DNA of 64,000 nt from Piper betle (lineage: Eukaryota; Streptophyta; Magnoliopsida; Piperales; Piperaceae). This document shows, piece after piece, positions 24,601 to 34,122 of this stretch (the first letter of the stretch is position 1; the number at the start of each line of letters is the position of its first letter). Made by a program: the position numbers and the translations under genes. Where the stretch lies: the NCBI GenBank assembly GCA_033002965.1, contig JAURVB010003522.1, positions 1-64,000 on the forward strand. Reading direction: 5' to 3'. Below the pieces are notes generated by a model. The model did not search any database. It was not told where the DNA came from and worked only from the letters and a program-made list of their open reading frames with translations.

Positions 24601-25639
24601 GATAATAGGGGAAACGTCGGCGATGGCGAGGGGGTGGTCGTCGGGGTCATAGCGGCGGCGGCGGGGCCCGGACGGCGACGAATCGACGAGGGAGGGTATC
24701 GCAGCTTGTAGGGTGATTCCGGCGTCGTAGAGGCGAGACGGTGGCCGGGTGGGTCGTGGTGGCACGGCGGGGCGGGGCGGCATTGATCAGCGGCAGTGTA
24801 GCGTCGGCAGCGTCGGCGGTGGCGACCACAGTGGGCGGCGAGGGTTTTTGGGAGGGGAAAGTGTCGGGGAAAGGAGAAAAATACTACTAGTGGCAAACTT
24901 GTAAATAAGTATTGACTCGATTCCTACTTGAGTCAAAATAATAACTAGTTCGTAATAAATCCTAAAAAATCTAGAAAAATATGAAAAAATCACATAAAAT
25001 AAAATAAACACAACAACATCCAAATGACATGCTCTATAACTAATAACCCACCCTAATATGATCTAACGTGTCCTAATCCGTTATTCAGCCTAAGACTATT
25101 TCTACGATCAAACATATAAAAAGAAAAAAATACTGCACACTTTCATATATTCTGATAACTCATTTCTTACCATCTTCTCGATGTTATCATCATATATTCA
25201 GGTACACCTGATTCTCATCGCTCATAACTCACAACTGGCCTCGATTCAGTACGTGGTTTATGAAACTGACTCGACTCGAACCAACGGTCAAACCGACTGG
25301 TTCAGTAACATAAAACTCAAATCACGGGTTTTACATTGTTGTTATTATTTGATACAACACAAATGATGATATATCAAATGTTATACTTATGATATTGAGG
25401 TATTGCGATGATAAATTGTGATGCTCTTTTATACTTGTATTAAATTATAAATTTATGTATTTATGTTTAAAAATTATATAATTATGTATTTCAGGTATTT
25501 ATGTTATGAGTTATCAAATTTTTATATATGACTAATTTGAACCGATTTAACTGAACCTATTCCTGGCCAATTTAAACCGATTCCGATTTCGATTCCGATC
25601 CTGACTCCCTCGAAAACTCCAATTCTGATTTATGCAACA
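21611..25639 (+). mobile_element. hAT-like TGTTGCA element, copy 1, split by a solo LTR
   Basis: Ends are TGTTGCACGAAT and ATTTATGCAACA, and flanks TATACCAC (21603-21610) and TATACCAT (25640-25647) make an 8-bp target duplication with one change. About 1.16 kb belongs to this element; the rest is the gypsy solo LTR at 22467-25335. Its end regions carry many GGCCGATTCCGA-type words, resembling hAT subterminal motifs, and its middle (21940-22220) has G+C-rich imperfect repeats of ACCGACCGGGCC. No transposase is encoded, so it is non-autonomous. Confidence 0.8.
22467..25335 (-). mobile_element. Solo Ty3/gypsy LTR (2,869 bp)
   Basis: On the plus strand it starts TGTAACACCCCGTTTCGG and ends CACGGGTTTTACA; read on the minus strand it matches the LTR at 34123-36953 from end to end. 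Perfect 5-bp target duplications TTGTT are at 22462-22466 and 25336-25340. No internal region is attached. The G+C-rich part at 24250-24890 has open frames on both strands that I treat as composition effects. Confidence 0.92.
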
Positions 25640-25647
25640 TATACCAT

Positions 25648-25937
25648 AGATATATATATATAATTCAATGAAAGCTCGTGATCAGTACTGGTGCAAGGAC
25701 TAATGTTGTCATTAATTACAGAGAAGCACTAACATGTTTTTTGTGTGCGATTATGCATCATTGGATAGAAAACTTCTATTGAAGAAGTACTCTTATCATA
25801 TCAGAGCACGGCCAATATTAATCAATATTATCAGAATGCCCTCCGATGTCCGTGCAATATATATCTGTTTGAAAGTGGAGATCAGAAGAATAGAAATAAA
25901 AAAAGAAGAAGAAAAAGACTTTTCTTCTACCGTGTGT
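25648..25937. other. Short intergenic spacer
   Basis: AT-rich sequence between the hAT-like element and the DUF868 stop codon; it should hold the 3' UTR of that minus-strand gene. Confidence 0.4.
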
Positions 25938-26846
25938 TCATTCCACCTTCCATGCATAGAGAAACAAGCAAAACTGGGGATCTTGTGCATGGCTCTCCAC
26001 CGAATAATACCGGCTGTCGCAGTCTCCACCGCCGGCACCTCCACCGGAGCCGTCTTCGTCCGTTACAAACTCGGGCGCCCCTGGCTTGAAGATGAAGAGG
26101 GCATGGCCGGAGCCGGGAGCCGAGAAAAGCCAGTCATGCACGTCCCAGAAGACCTGCACCGGCAGCTTGTTAACCAGAACCGTCTCGTTCCCTCGGAACT
26201 TCCATTGCAGGTTGGTGACATGAATGAGCACAAGGCCATCGACGCTGATCCACATCTCGGGCTCGTTCGGGCCCGATATCGAGTTCTCCACCACGATGTC
26301 ATGCTCCTTCTTCCTCTCGTCGAACTTGGCCCTCGTCGAGAAACACTTCTTCCCGAACACATTCTCCCTCTTCGACACCATCATCGCGTCCACCAGGGAT
26401 GGCCGCGCCTTGGTCCGCTTGTACGCCTCCTTCTTCCAGTCCCCCAATAAGAGTACCACCTCCTCCTCGTACACCAGCGCCACGTAGTAGTCGCCCGTAG
26501 GCTCCGAGCCGCCGGAGAACTTCGCCGACCGGAGGTCCCAGTACACGTCCAGCGGTTTGCCGTCGACGTCGAGCGTCTTGTACCCCTTCTTGCTCCAGAA
26601 AGGCCACGGCTTGAGGTCGATCTTGCACGAGTGGGGCTGCGGCTGCTCCGCCGGGTTCTCCACCGTGACGGTGACGGAGTGGTTGATGAGGTTCTTGCAC
26701 CACGCCACCGTCACGTTCCGGCATACGCACCCGATCTTTGTCTGGTGGATGCATGTCACCGTGCACTGCCCGGGCTTGTACGCGGCCTCCTCCATCGCCG
26801 ACGACGGCTTCTCCGCCGCCGACGACGACCGCGACGGTTCGTGCAT
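25938..26846 (-). CDS. DUF868 family protein, 302 aa, single exon
   Basis: An uninterrupted 302-codon frame on the minus strand, G+C-rich compared with its surroundings. It matches the plant DUF868 family (PF05910) along its length: CTVTCIHQTKIGCVC near residue 28, then KIDLKPWPFWSKKGYKTLDV near residue 75, VYWDLRSAKFSG, DYYVALVYEEEVVLLLGDWK, ENVFGKKCFSTRAKFDE, and MWISVDGLVLIHVTNLQWKF followed by VQVFWDVHDWLF. The end FCLFLYAWKVE is typical of the family. The function is unknown; I see no signal peptide or membrane span. The start is the first methionine (MHEPSRSSS), although the frame stays open a little upstream. Length and lack of introns are normal for the family. Probably functional. 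Confidence 0.92.
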   Translation of the reverse strand: MHEPSRSSSAAEKPSSAMEEAAYKPGQCTVTCIHQTKIGCVCRNVTVAWCKNLINHSVTVTVENPAEQPQPHSCKIDLKPWPFWSKKGYKTLDVDGKPLDVYWDLRSAKFSGGSEPTGDYYVALVYEEEVVLLLGDWKKEAYKRTKARPSLVDAMMVSKRENVFGKKCFSTRAKFDERKKEHDIVVENSISGPNEPEMWISVDGLVLIHVTNLQWKFRGNETVLVNKLPVQVFWDVHDWLFSAPGSGHALFIFKPGAPEFVTDEDGSGGGAGGGDCDSRYYSVESHAQDPQFCLFLYAWKVE

Positions 26847-27484
26847 GGATTGTTGGGTTTGAGGACGCCCACAATATTTCCTCTCCTTCTTCTCCGCGAC
26901 CTTCTCTTCCTGGCCTATTTCGACACCGTCCGTACACGCCCCATTACACCTGCAATGCCTGGCTAAAATTTAGAATGTTGTGTGGTTTGTTTGTGTAAAT
27001 TTAGAAAAGCAAAAAAGGATTTCACATGTTACGCTTCTCTCACCTCTTCATTTTTCACTTCGTTGGATTGGTATTTGGCCCTGGACGATGTAGATCAAAA
27101 CCTATAAAATGGATACAATCGACAGAGAATCAATTGCCTTGATAAAAAAAAGGGCATGGAATCAATAACCAATGGTGATGCTCTTGCCAATATATCCGTA
27201 TGTATATGAGCATGAGAATGAGAATGGTATCATTGTAGATGAATGATGACTATCTATATATGGTCGAAAAAGCTATGTATTTATTTGTACGCTCACAAAA
27301 TTGGTTGTCATGGAGTAAATTTTGCCACGTTTAAGCATTGTCATTCTCGTGTATTTATTTGTACATACTACACATTTATTATATAAGGAAATTATAAAGA
27401 TTACAACCACAATTAAATCCTTTTGTATGCTCAATAAATTAGGACGATTGATTGCCTATTAAATATTACTATTGAATTATTAAG
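26847..27484. other. Upstream region of the DUF868 gene and AT-rich spacer
   Basis: The first 150 bp should contain the 5' UTR and promoter of the minus-strand DUF868 gene. The rest is AT-rich with no recognised feature. Confidence 0.4.
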
Positions 27485-28112
27485 TGAGTTGATTGATGTT
27501 TGTGGATATTGTTGGTGACTTGTATATATACTAAGGGAAAATTTTCATTTATTTAGCTAGTTTTTAGATTAGATTAAGATAGACCTGTAATACGTATTAT
27601 GAGTTTCTTTTGACTTTTAAGAGCCCAAAGGGCCTAATAATAACATCAGAGTCATGTTGACTTTGTTATTTTGCCTATGCCATTATGTTGGCTTTGGCGT
27701 TTACTCGTGGAAGTCTCCTTTACGAGTTTCCCCTGATTAAAAGGGAGTGGGATGATATTTGAGTTTCAATTTCGAAAATCTCCTTTACGAGTTCGCCTTG
27801 ATTTAAGGTTAATTTGATGATATGTAAATATTGTCTGATGGAAAGAAGATATTTTAAGGGGTGTTTAATGATATATAGGATGATATGTAGGTTTTGTCTC
27901 AGACCATGATAGTTTTGGGGCCACTTGATGCGTAAATGAGAGATTGTTGGTTTATTCTACATCGGCTGTGGATGTTGTTAGTATTTTGTATATAATTTAA
28001 TGAGAAAACCTTATTTGTTGAACTATCTTTTCGATTAAAAAGGGCCTAAGACATCTATTATAAGTTTCTTTTGATTGTTTTATGTCTTTTTAGGGGCCCA
28101 AAAGGCATAACA
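27485..28112 (+). mobile_element. Candidate TRIM-like non-autonomous LTR element
   Basis: Two related stretches, about 27485-27645 and 27945-28112, share GGATRTTGTTRGT, a TATAAGTTTCTTTTGA-like part and an ending GGGCCYAA..ATAACA. The second begins TGTTGGTTTATTCTACATCGG, a typical small-LTR start. After the first comes TCAGAGTCATG, resembling a Met-tRNA primer site; before the second is a purine-rich AGTTTTGGGG tract. The internal part (about 300 bp) has no coding potential. The LTRs are diverged and I found no clear target duplication. Confidence 0.5.
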
Positions 28113-28210
28113 ATTGAGATGTTTATTTTACCTTTTAAATGTGATTGAATCATCTAACAACAATTGAAATGTATATTTTGCCTTTTAAATGTGATAGAAT
28201 CATCTAATTG
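28111..28210. repeat. 50-bp direct tandem duplication
   Basis: CAATTGAGATGTTTATTTT at 28111 is repeated 50 bp later at 28161, each unit ending GAATCATCTAA. Confidence 0.8.
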
Positions 28211-28454
28211 ATCTTATTGAGATCTTGAATGATTTGGTTGACCTCATTTGTCTATGAGGTATAAAGTGGCTCCTGAATTGCATAACATTACCTAATTGAG
28301 GTGTTGATTAATTTGATTTGATTTATATAAACAAGTATCTAAGCATGTAAACAATGCGTTTAAATATATTAAATTTAAGGGTTTTTTTAGCATTTTATCC
28401 CATTAAACAAGAAAAATACAAGTACTTAATTATCATGGTCAATTGAATAATAGA

Positions 28455-29413
28455 ACAATAGCACATTATTATTTTCTACCAAAATATAAATAAGATATTT
28501 TTTTCTTGCGAAAAAACTATATCTGTCTATTTTTTAGATGAGTTTGTGACTCTAATCTAACTAGTAATGTGCTTGTGAGCATTGTTTTGAGCAGATAAAA
28601 ATAAAATTATAATTACAATGATAATAAATAAAACTTGTTTAAAATTATAAAAATATTATTAAAAACCTTTACATAATAATTTTTTCTCTCCGATACTTAA
28701 ATAAAGTTACATTGATAATTATAATTTTCAAACGCGAAGAAAAGTGTGTCCACTTTTGTAAGATTTTGTAAGCAATTTTGTCAGAAAAAAAATCATGTGA
28801 AATTCAGGGAGAACAGTGATTATTAAAGAATTATATACACGGGCCCTACTCGAGAAGGGTAAAATTGGCATAAAAAGAAGTGTTGAGCACCCTGCTTCAA
28901 ACCACCCTCGCCAAGATCGGCGTCGCTCGCCGCCGGCGTAGTGGAGTAGTCTCCAGAAGCTCTGTACAAGACTGCAACTCTCTGTCGCGTTTGATTTACT
29001 TCTTCTTCGTCGGCGTCGGCGAAGAGATGGGGATTTTCGAGCCGTTTCGGGCTATTGGCTACGTAACCACCGCCGTTCCCTTCTCCGTCCAAAGACTCGG
29101 CACCGTAACGTTTGTTACCGTCAGCATTGGTAAATCTTGGCAAGCTAACGATGTGAGTTTGATCTTCTTATTCTTCTTTTTTTTTTTTTTTGGTCAGACA
29201 TAGGTTTTGCTGTTAATGTTCGTTGAGAAGAAACAATTTGTTATTTTCAGGTTCATTTATAGCTTAGGTTGGGGTTGCGGCTATACGATAAGAATGTTTT
29301 TTGAAAATTTTGGTGGTTGGGAGTGTTGGTAGTGGTCATGTTGTGCTTTTGAATGTATATTTTTGCCCTTTTTTTAAGAATGTATGTTTGTGCGAACGTT
29401 ATTATTGCTCTGT
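28455..29413 (+). repeat. UTP21 promoter/exon 1/intron 1 duplicate, copy 1
   Basis: A 959-bp direct repeat of 36954-37912, nearly identical (a few substitutions and poly-T/A length changes). It starts with ACAAT, the target site of the gypsy insertion, includes the promoter and coding exon 1 (29027-29152), and ends inside intron 1, where it joins gypsy internal sequence. Confidence 0.95.
29027..29152 (+). pseudogene. UTP21: UTP21/WDR36 exon 1, orphan copy
   Basis: A 42-codon exon starting MGIFEPFRAIGYV and containing VPFSVQRLGT and VTVSIGKSW, the N-terminus of the small-subunit processome WD40 protein UTP21 (WDR36), followed by a donor GTGAGT. It is intact but its next exons are absent: intron 1 runs into gypsy sequence at about 29414. 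A transcript from here would enter the retroelement; a good acceptor (TTTTTGTTCACAG) sits near 29442. Confidence 0.9.
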
Positions 29414-29494
29414 CTTTATGTTTTTGTTCACAGATTTTCTTACCTAACAGTGGTGTGACAGGGTGAGTAGATTAGAATAGGGTACACAAACAGG

Positions 29495-31100
29495 ATGGTG
29501 ACACAGACCCGTCGGACGCAGGTCAGGACCCCATCGCCTCCAGTAGTCAGACAGGATAGTCCCGACTATGGTCACAGTGACACAGCTTCCAGCCGACCTA
29601 AGACCACCATGCCACCATCAGAGACGAGTGTACCGGTATCAGCTAGTCGTCGCACGGAGAGTCATTGCCGAGACAGTCGACGCAACAATCACCGCAATGG
29701 GAGTAGTCGACAGGAAAGGGATGCTGCAATAGCTAGGCCAGTTGAGGTTCAGATGCAAATGCAGCAAAATCAGGAGGAATTTAGGAGAGAGCTCAGACAG
29801 ATAGCTCTATCAGTGGCTAGAGCAGAGAAGAGACCAGTCGTGGATGAAGAGGCGCAAGGAGAGTCAGTGGCGCCCATGGGCCCTCCGCCACCGCCTCCTC
29901 CTCCACCGCTGCAAAGGGAGCTACCCCCGCAATAGCTCCTCTGGTTGCCCCACTTCAGGCAAGGATGAGACAGGAAGCCGGTGGACCTGCGATAGTAGGC
30001 AGCGGGCAAATCGTAGGGGGAGTGGAGCAGTTGGAGGTGACAGTGTACCAGTTGGTACAGAATCATAGATTCCTCGTTATGAGCAAGCATAGGGATCAAA
30101 TAGATCTGTAGATGTGAGGAGTTTGGAATTGTGGCAATATGAGAGATTCGTGAAGAATGGCGGACGACCTTTCTTTGGGAAGTTGGATGCTGAGGAGGCA
30201 TTCCTATGGATATCGTCGACCATAGGAGTGTTTGATAGTATGACATGCCTCGTAGAACACAGAGTGCGCGTCGTCACAGGAGCATTCCAAGACAAAGCGA
30301 GGATATGGGGGAGTTCGGTGTAGAATTCTGTATTCGTTCATTGCCAGCCTCAGGACATCACTTGGGAGGAATTCAGAGTGGAATTCGATGGAAAGTATTT
30401 TCCACCAGATGTTAGGAGAAAGAAGGAACGAGAGTTCCAGATGTTGAGGCAAGGGCCTATGACCGTAGTACAGTATGAGACGAGGTTTAGAGCGTTGGAG
30501 AGATTTGCACCAGATTTGGTTCCAACCGAAGGAAGAAGAATAGAGCGCTTCTATGAAGGCCTCCATCATGAGATTCAGATGGCATACTTGGATAGGAAGT
30601 TTACTACCCTCGGTGACGTAGTGAGAGCTGCAGGTGAAGCAGAGCGAGTGATAGCTACACGACCATGTTGAGATGTCGACTAGAGGCAGCAACATCCGAG
30701 GCCATATCAGCTAGAGCAGGGGGCACAGTAGAGACGATGTGTAGATGCGCCAGTAGCCATAAGAGCCGTGGATGGCCACGTACAGGGCAGCAGAGCCCCA
30801 TTCTATCAGAGTTGCCAACGCCATCATTGGGGAGAGTGCAGAGCAAGCAGAAATGTATGCTACAGCTGCGGTCAACCAGGGCACCGAGCTGCAGAGTGCA
30901 GAGTAGGCACTAGGGTTTGTTACAACTGCGGTCAGCCAGGACACAGGGCCACAGAGTGCAGAGGAGGCAATAGGGCCTGTTACAGTTGCGGTCAACCGGG
31001 ACATAGGGCTGCAACGTGTCCGACTAGCCAGAGCCAGCAGTTGACACTCCCAGCGCCTCAGCAGAGACTTGCACTTCCAGCTCCCCAACAGCAGTCATAG
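29495..31100 (+). pseudogene. Gypsy gag, frameshifted
   Basis: Gag begins at 29495 (MVTQTRRTQVRTPSPP) and runs open to 29935, then continues in other frames: a capsid-like part from about 30114 (ELWQYERFVKNGGRPFFGKL) and the retrotransposon-gag core at about 30360-30670 (MLRQGPMTVVQYETRF). After a stop at about 30671 the nucleocapsid part follows at 30768-31100. It holds three zinc knuckles instead of the usual one. Several indels and stops must be bridged, so it is not functional. Confidence 0.85.
30858..31019 (+). repeat. Triplicated zinc knuckle (60-bp period) in gag
   Basis: CCHC motifs CYSCGQPGHRAAEC, CYNCGQPGHRATEC and CYSCGQPGHRAATC begin at 30858, 30918 and 30978, exactly 60 bp (20 codons) apart. 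All zinc ligands are kept in all three. The nucleotide units are very similar, indicating recent in-frame tandem duplication. Confidence 0.95.
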
Positions 31101-31142
31101 CAGAGTGGACCAGGGGAACAACCGAGTATAGAGGAGAATCTA

Positions 31143-34058
31143 GTGGTCTGCGAATTTACAGATGTGTTTCCTGAGGAGATTACTGGATTGCTGCCAGACA
31201 GAGAGGTGGATCTTGCCATGGAGTTGATGCCTGGCACAGCCCCAATTTTGAGAGCTCCGTATAGGATGGCACCTTTGGAGCTCAAGGAACTGAAGGAACA
31301 GCTACAGACACTGTTGGACCAAGGATTCATCAGACCGAGCGTTTCCCCTTGGGGCGCACCAGTGCTATTTGTGAGGAAGAAGGATAGAAGCATGCGGTTA
31401 TGCATAGATTATAGGATGCTAAACCATGCAACGGTTAAGAACAGATACCCTCTTCCTCGTATTGATGATTTATTTGACCAGTTGAGCTTAACAGTTGTCT
31501 TTTCGAAGATTGATTTGAGATCAGGATACTACCAACTGAGGATTAGAGCAGAAGACATCCCGAAGACTGCGTTCAGGACAAGATATGGACACTATGAGTT
31601 TCTAGTCATGCCATTTGGATTGACCAATGCTCCAGCAACATTTATGGACTTGATGAACAGAGTGTTCAATCAGTACTTGGACCAGTTTGTGATCGTCTTT
31701 GTGGATGACATACTGGTATATTCTTCATCTAAGGAAGAACATGTGCAACACCTGAGGATAGTGTTGCAAACACTGAGAGAGCATAGGTTGTATGGGAAAT
31801 TTTCGAAGTGCAGTTTTTGGTTGTCAGAGGTGAATTTTCTTGGCCACATCGTTTCAGCATCAAGCATCTCGGTGGATCCAACTAAGATAGAGGTAGTAGT
31901 GCAGTGGGAACAACCGAAGACACCTACGGAGGTTCAGAGTTTTCTGGGATTGGCTGGATACTACAGACGGTTCATTCAGGACTTCTCTTCCATAGCAGCC
32001 CCTCTGACGCGACTGACTGGGAAAGAGGAACGGTTCATATGGACAGACGAATGTGAGCGGAGTTTCAAGATGCTAAAGGAGAGGTTGACTTCGGCGCCTA
32101 TCCTTGCATTGCCTGAGGGACATGAGGATTTTGTAGTGTATACTGATGCCTCAGGGATTGGCTTAGGTTGTGTTTTGATGCAGAAGGATAAGGTTATTGC
32201 TTATGCATCTCGTCAGCTTAAGGTGCATGAGCATAACTATCCTACTCATGACCTAGAGCTTGCTGTAGTCATATTCGCTCTCAGAATATGGAGGCACTAT
32301 CTATATGGGACATCTTTCAGACTTCTAACTGATCACCAGAGTCTGAAATATGTCTTCACGCAGAAGGATCTGAATAGCAGACAGAGGAGATGGTTGGAGA
32401 TGCTAGCTGATTACGAGGTCGACATAGCATACCATGAGGGCAAAGCGAATGTGGTAGCCGATGCGTTGAGCAGGAAGCCAGGATTCTTGTATACCGCAGG
32501 ATTAGCAGCATTGTCAGTGACCGAGCACACTACGAGCCAGAGACAGTTAATTGGGATGATGGCGCGACTTACGATTCAGCCAAGCGTGCTTGAGCAGATC
32601 CGGATTGCACAGGAGGCAGATCCGCAGTTGAAGCAGTGGTTGGAACACGGAACACATCAGGAATTGGCTAGGGATACAGACAGATTAGTCAGATTGAGAG
32701 GCCGACTATTCGTGCCTAATGTTCCAGAGTGTCCCGGACTTCGAAGTACTATTCTTCACGAAGCTCACATGTCGAGATGCTCAGTACACCCAGGTGGAGT
32801 AAAGATGTACCATGATGTCCGACGAACCTATTGGTGGCCAGGAATGAAGAGAGAAGTATACGATACAGTGGCTAGATGTTTGGTATGCCAGCAAGTGAAA
32901 GCCGAGCACGTACGTCCAGGTGGAATGCTACAACCGTTGGAAACTCCAGAGTGGAAGTGGGAGAGTGTAGCTTACGACTTTGTAGTTGGTTTACCTAAGA
33001 CCCGCCAACAAAAGGATGCGATATGGGTCATAGTGGATCAACTTACAAAGAGTGTACACTTCATACCGATCAGGATGGACTACCCACTGACCACATTGGC
33101 TACGCTGTATAGAGATCAGATAGTCAGGTTACACGGCGTACCACGGGAGATCATATCAGACAGGGATCCGAGGTTCACATCGCGATTTTGGAAGGCTTTT
33201 CTGGCAGCTATGGGCACAGAATCGAGATTCAGCACAGCTTTCGATCCTCAAATAGACGGACAGACGGAAAGAACCATACAGACCCTGGAAGACTTGCTTC
33301 GCGCATGTATCCTGGATTTTGGAGGGAGTTGGGAAGAACACCTACCTCTGGTGGAATTCTCCTACAATAACAGCTATCAGGCCACAATTGGAATGACACC
33401 GTTCGAAGCATTGTACGGTAGACCATGCAGATCCCCAGTGTGTCTGGTGCAGGGCAGCGAACCAGTAGTAGTTGGGCCAGAAATGATCCAGCAGACACAA
33501 GAGGTGGTAATGAGGATTAGAAGAAGAATGAGGTCAGCTCAAGATAGACAAAAGAGTTACGCAGATCAGCGCAGACGTGAGGTTCATTTCACATTAGGAG
33601 ATCACGTTCTCCTGAAGGTCTCTCCGACTAAGGGAAACACGAGATTCGGGACGCGAGGGAAACTCAGTCCGTGCTATATTGGACCCTTTGACATGATTGA
33701 GCGCATTGGACCAGTGGCATATAGGCTAGCATTGCCTCCTCACCTATTAGCTGTGCATGATGTCTTCCACGTGTCAATGTTGAAGAAGTATCACCCTGAC
33801 AACTCTCATGTTGTCAGCTTCAAAGAGGTAGAGCTGCAACCGGACCTGACGTACCCAGAGGATGCAGTCCAAATCGTGGACCGAAGAGTGAAGATTCTCC
33901 GAAGAAAGGAAGTTCCCCTAGTACGAGTGCAATGGACCCGACGAGGAGTTGAAGAAGCTACGTGGGAACGAGAAGATGAGATGAGGAAGCGATACCCGGA
34001 GTTGTTCGAGCAACCAGCTTCACAACCAGGTACTATGCCAACATGTACATTTAGATGA
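31143..34058 (+). CDS. Gypsy pol: RT, RNase H, integrase, chromodomain (971 codons, protease absent)
   Basis: One open frame of 971 codons. The frame is open a little upstream of the first ATG at 31143. Residues about 10-60 are the protease-RT linker ([16 protein letters not shown]). RT holds the catalytic FVDD at about 186-189. RNase H has YTDASGIG at about 333, DLELA at about 372 and TDHQS at about 396. Integrase has the zinc region from [14 protein letters not shown] (about 539) to CLVCQQ (about 579) and a plausible catalytic triad in [16 protein letters not shown] and [11 protein letters not shown] chromodomain lies at about 905-955. The protease that normally lies between the zinc knuckles and RT is missing: only about 40 bp separate the gag stop at 31100 from this frame. 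In life it would copy and integrate element RNA; without protease and gag it needs helpers. Confidence 0.93.
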   Translation: MVCEFTDVFPEEITGLLPDREVDLAMELMPGTAPILRAPYRMAPLELKELKEQLQTLLDQGFIRPSVSPWGAPVLFVRKKDRSMRLCIDYRMLNHATVKNRYPLPRIDDLFDQLSLTVVFSKIDLRSGYYQLRIRAEDIPKTAFRTRYGHYEFLVMPFGLTNAPATFMDLMNRVFNQYLDQFVIVFVDDILVYSSSKEEHVQHLRIVLQTLREHRLYGKFSKCSFWLSEVNFLGHIVSASSISVDPTKIEVVVQWEQPKTPTEVQSFLGLAGYYRRFIQDFSSIAAPLTRLTGKEERFIWTDECERSFKMLKERLTSAPILALPEGHEDFVVYTDASGIGLGCVLMQKDKVIAYASRQLKVHEHNYPTHDLELAVVIFALRIWRHYLYGTSFRLLTDHQSLKYVFTQKDLNSRQRRWLEMLADYEVDIAYHEGKANVVADALSRKPGFLYTAGLAALSVTEHTTSQRQLIGMMARLTIQPSVLEQIRIAQEADPQLKQWLEHGTHQELARDTDRLVRLRGRLFVPNVPECPGLRSTILHEAHMSRCSVHPGGVKMYHDVRRTYWWPGMKREVYDTVARCLVCQQVKAEHVRPGGMLQPLETPEWKWESVAYDFVVGLPKTRQQKDAIWVIVDQLTKSVHFIPIRMDYPLTTLATLYRDQIVRLHGVPREIISDRDPRFTSRFWKAFLAAMGTESRFSTAFDPQIDGQTERTIQTLEDLLRACILDFGGSWEEHLPLVEFSYNNSYQATIGMTPFEALYGRPCRSPVCLVQGSEPVVVGPEMIQQTQEVVMRIRRRMRSAQDRQKSYADQRRREVHFTLGDHVLLKVSPTKGNTRFGTRGKLSPCYIGPFDMIERIGPVAYRLALPPHLLAVHDVFHVSMLKKYHPDNSHVVSFKEVELQPDLTYPEDAVQIVDRRVKILRRKEVPLVRVQWTRRGVEEATWEREDEMRKRYPELFEQPASQPGTMPTCTFR

Positions 34059-34122
34059 GGAACATGGTTGAAACTTCCTTAGCTAAAATTTCGAGGACGA
34101 AATTTTTCTAAGGAGGGAAGGT

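Noticed and set aside
26299..26937. 212-codon minus-strand frame and several plus-strand frames over the DUF868 gene
   Set aside because: G+C-rich coding DNA leaves other frames open. Only the 302-codon frame has a family match.
30858..31019. 60-bp repeats as a CRISPR-like or satellite array
   Set aside because: The units code for CCHC knuckles in frame and have no spacers. No CRISPR array is present in the window, as expected for plant DNA.
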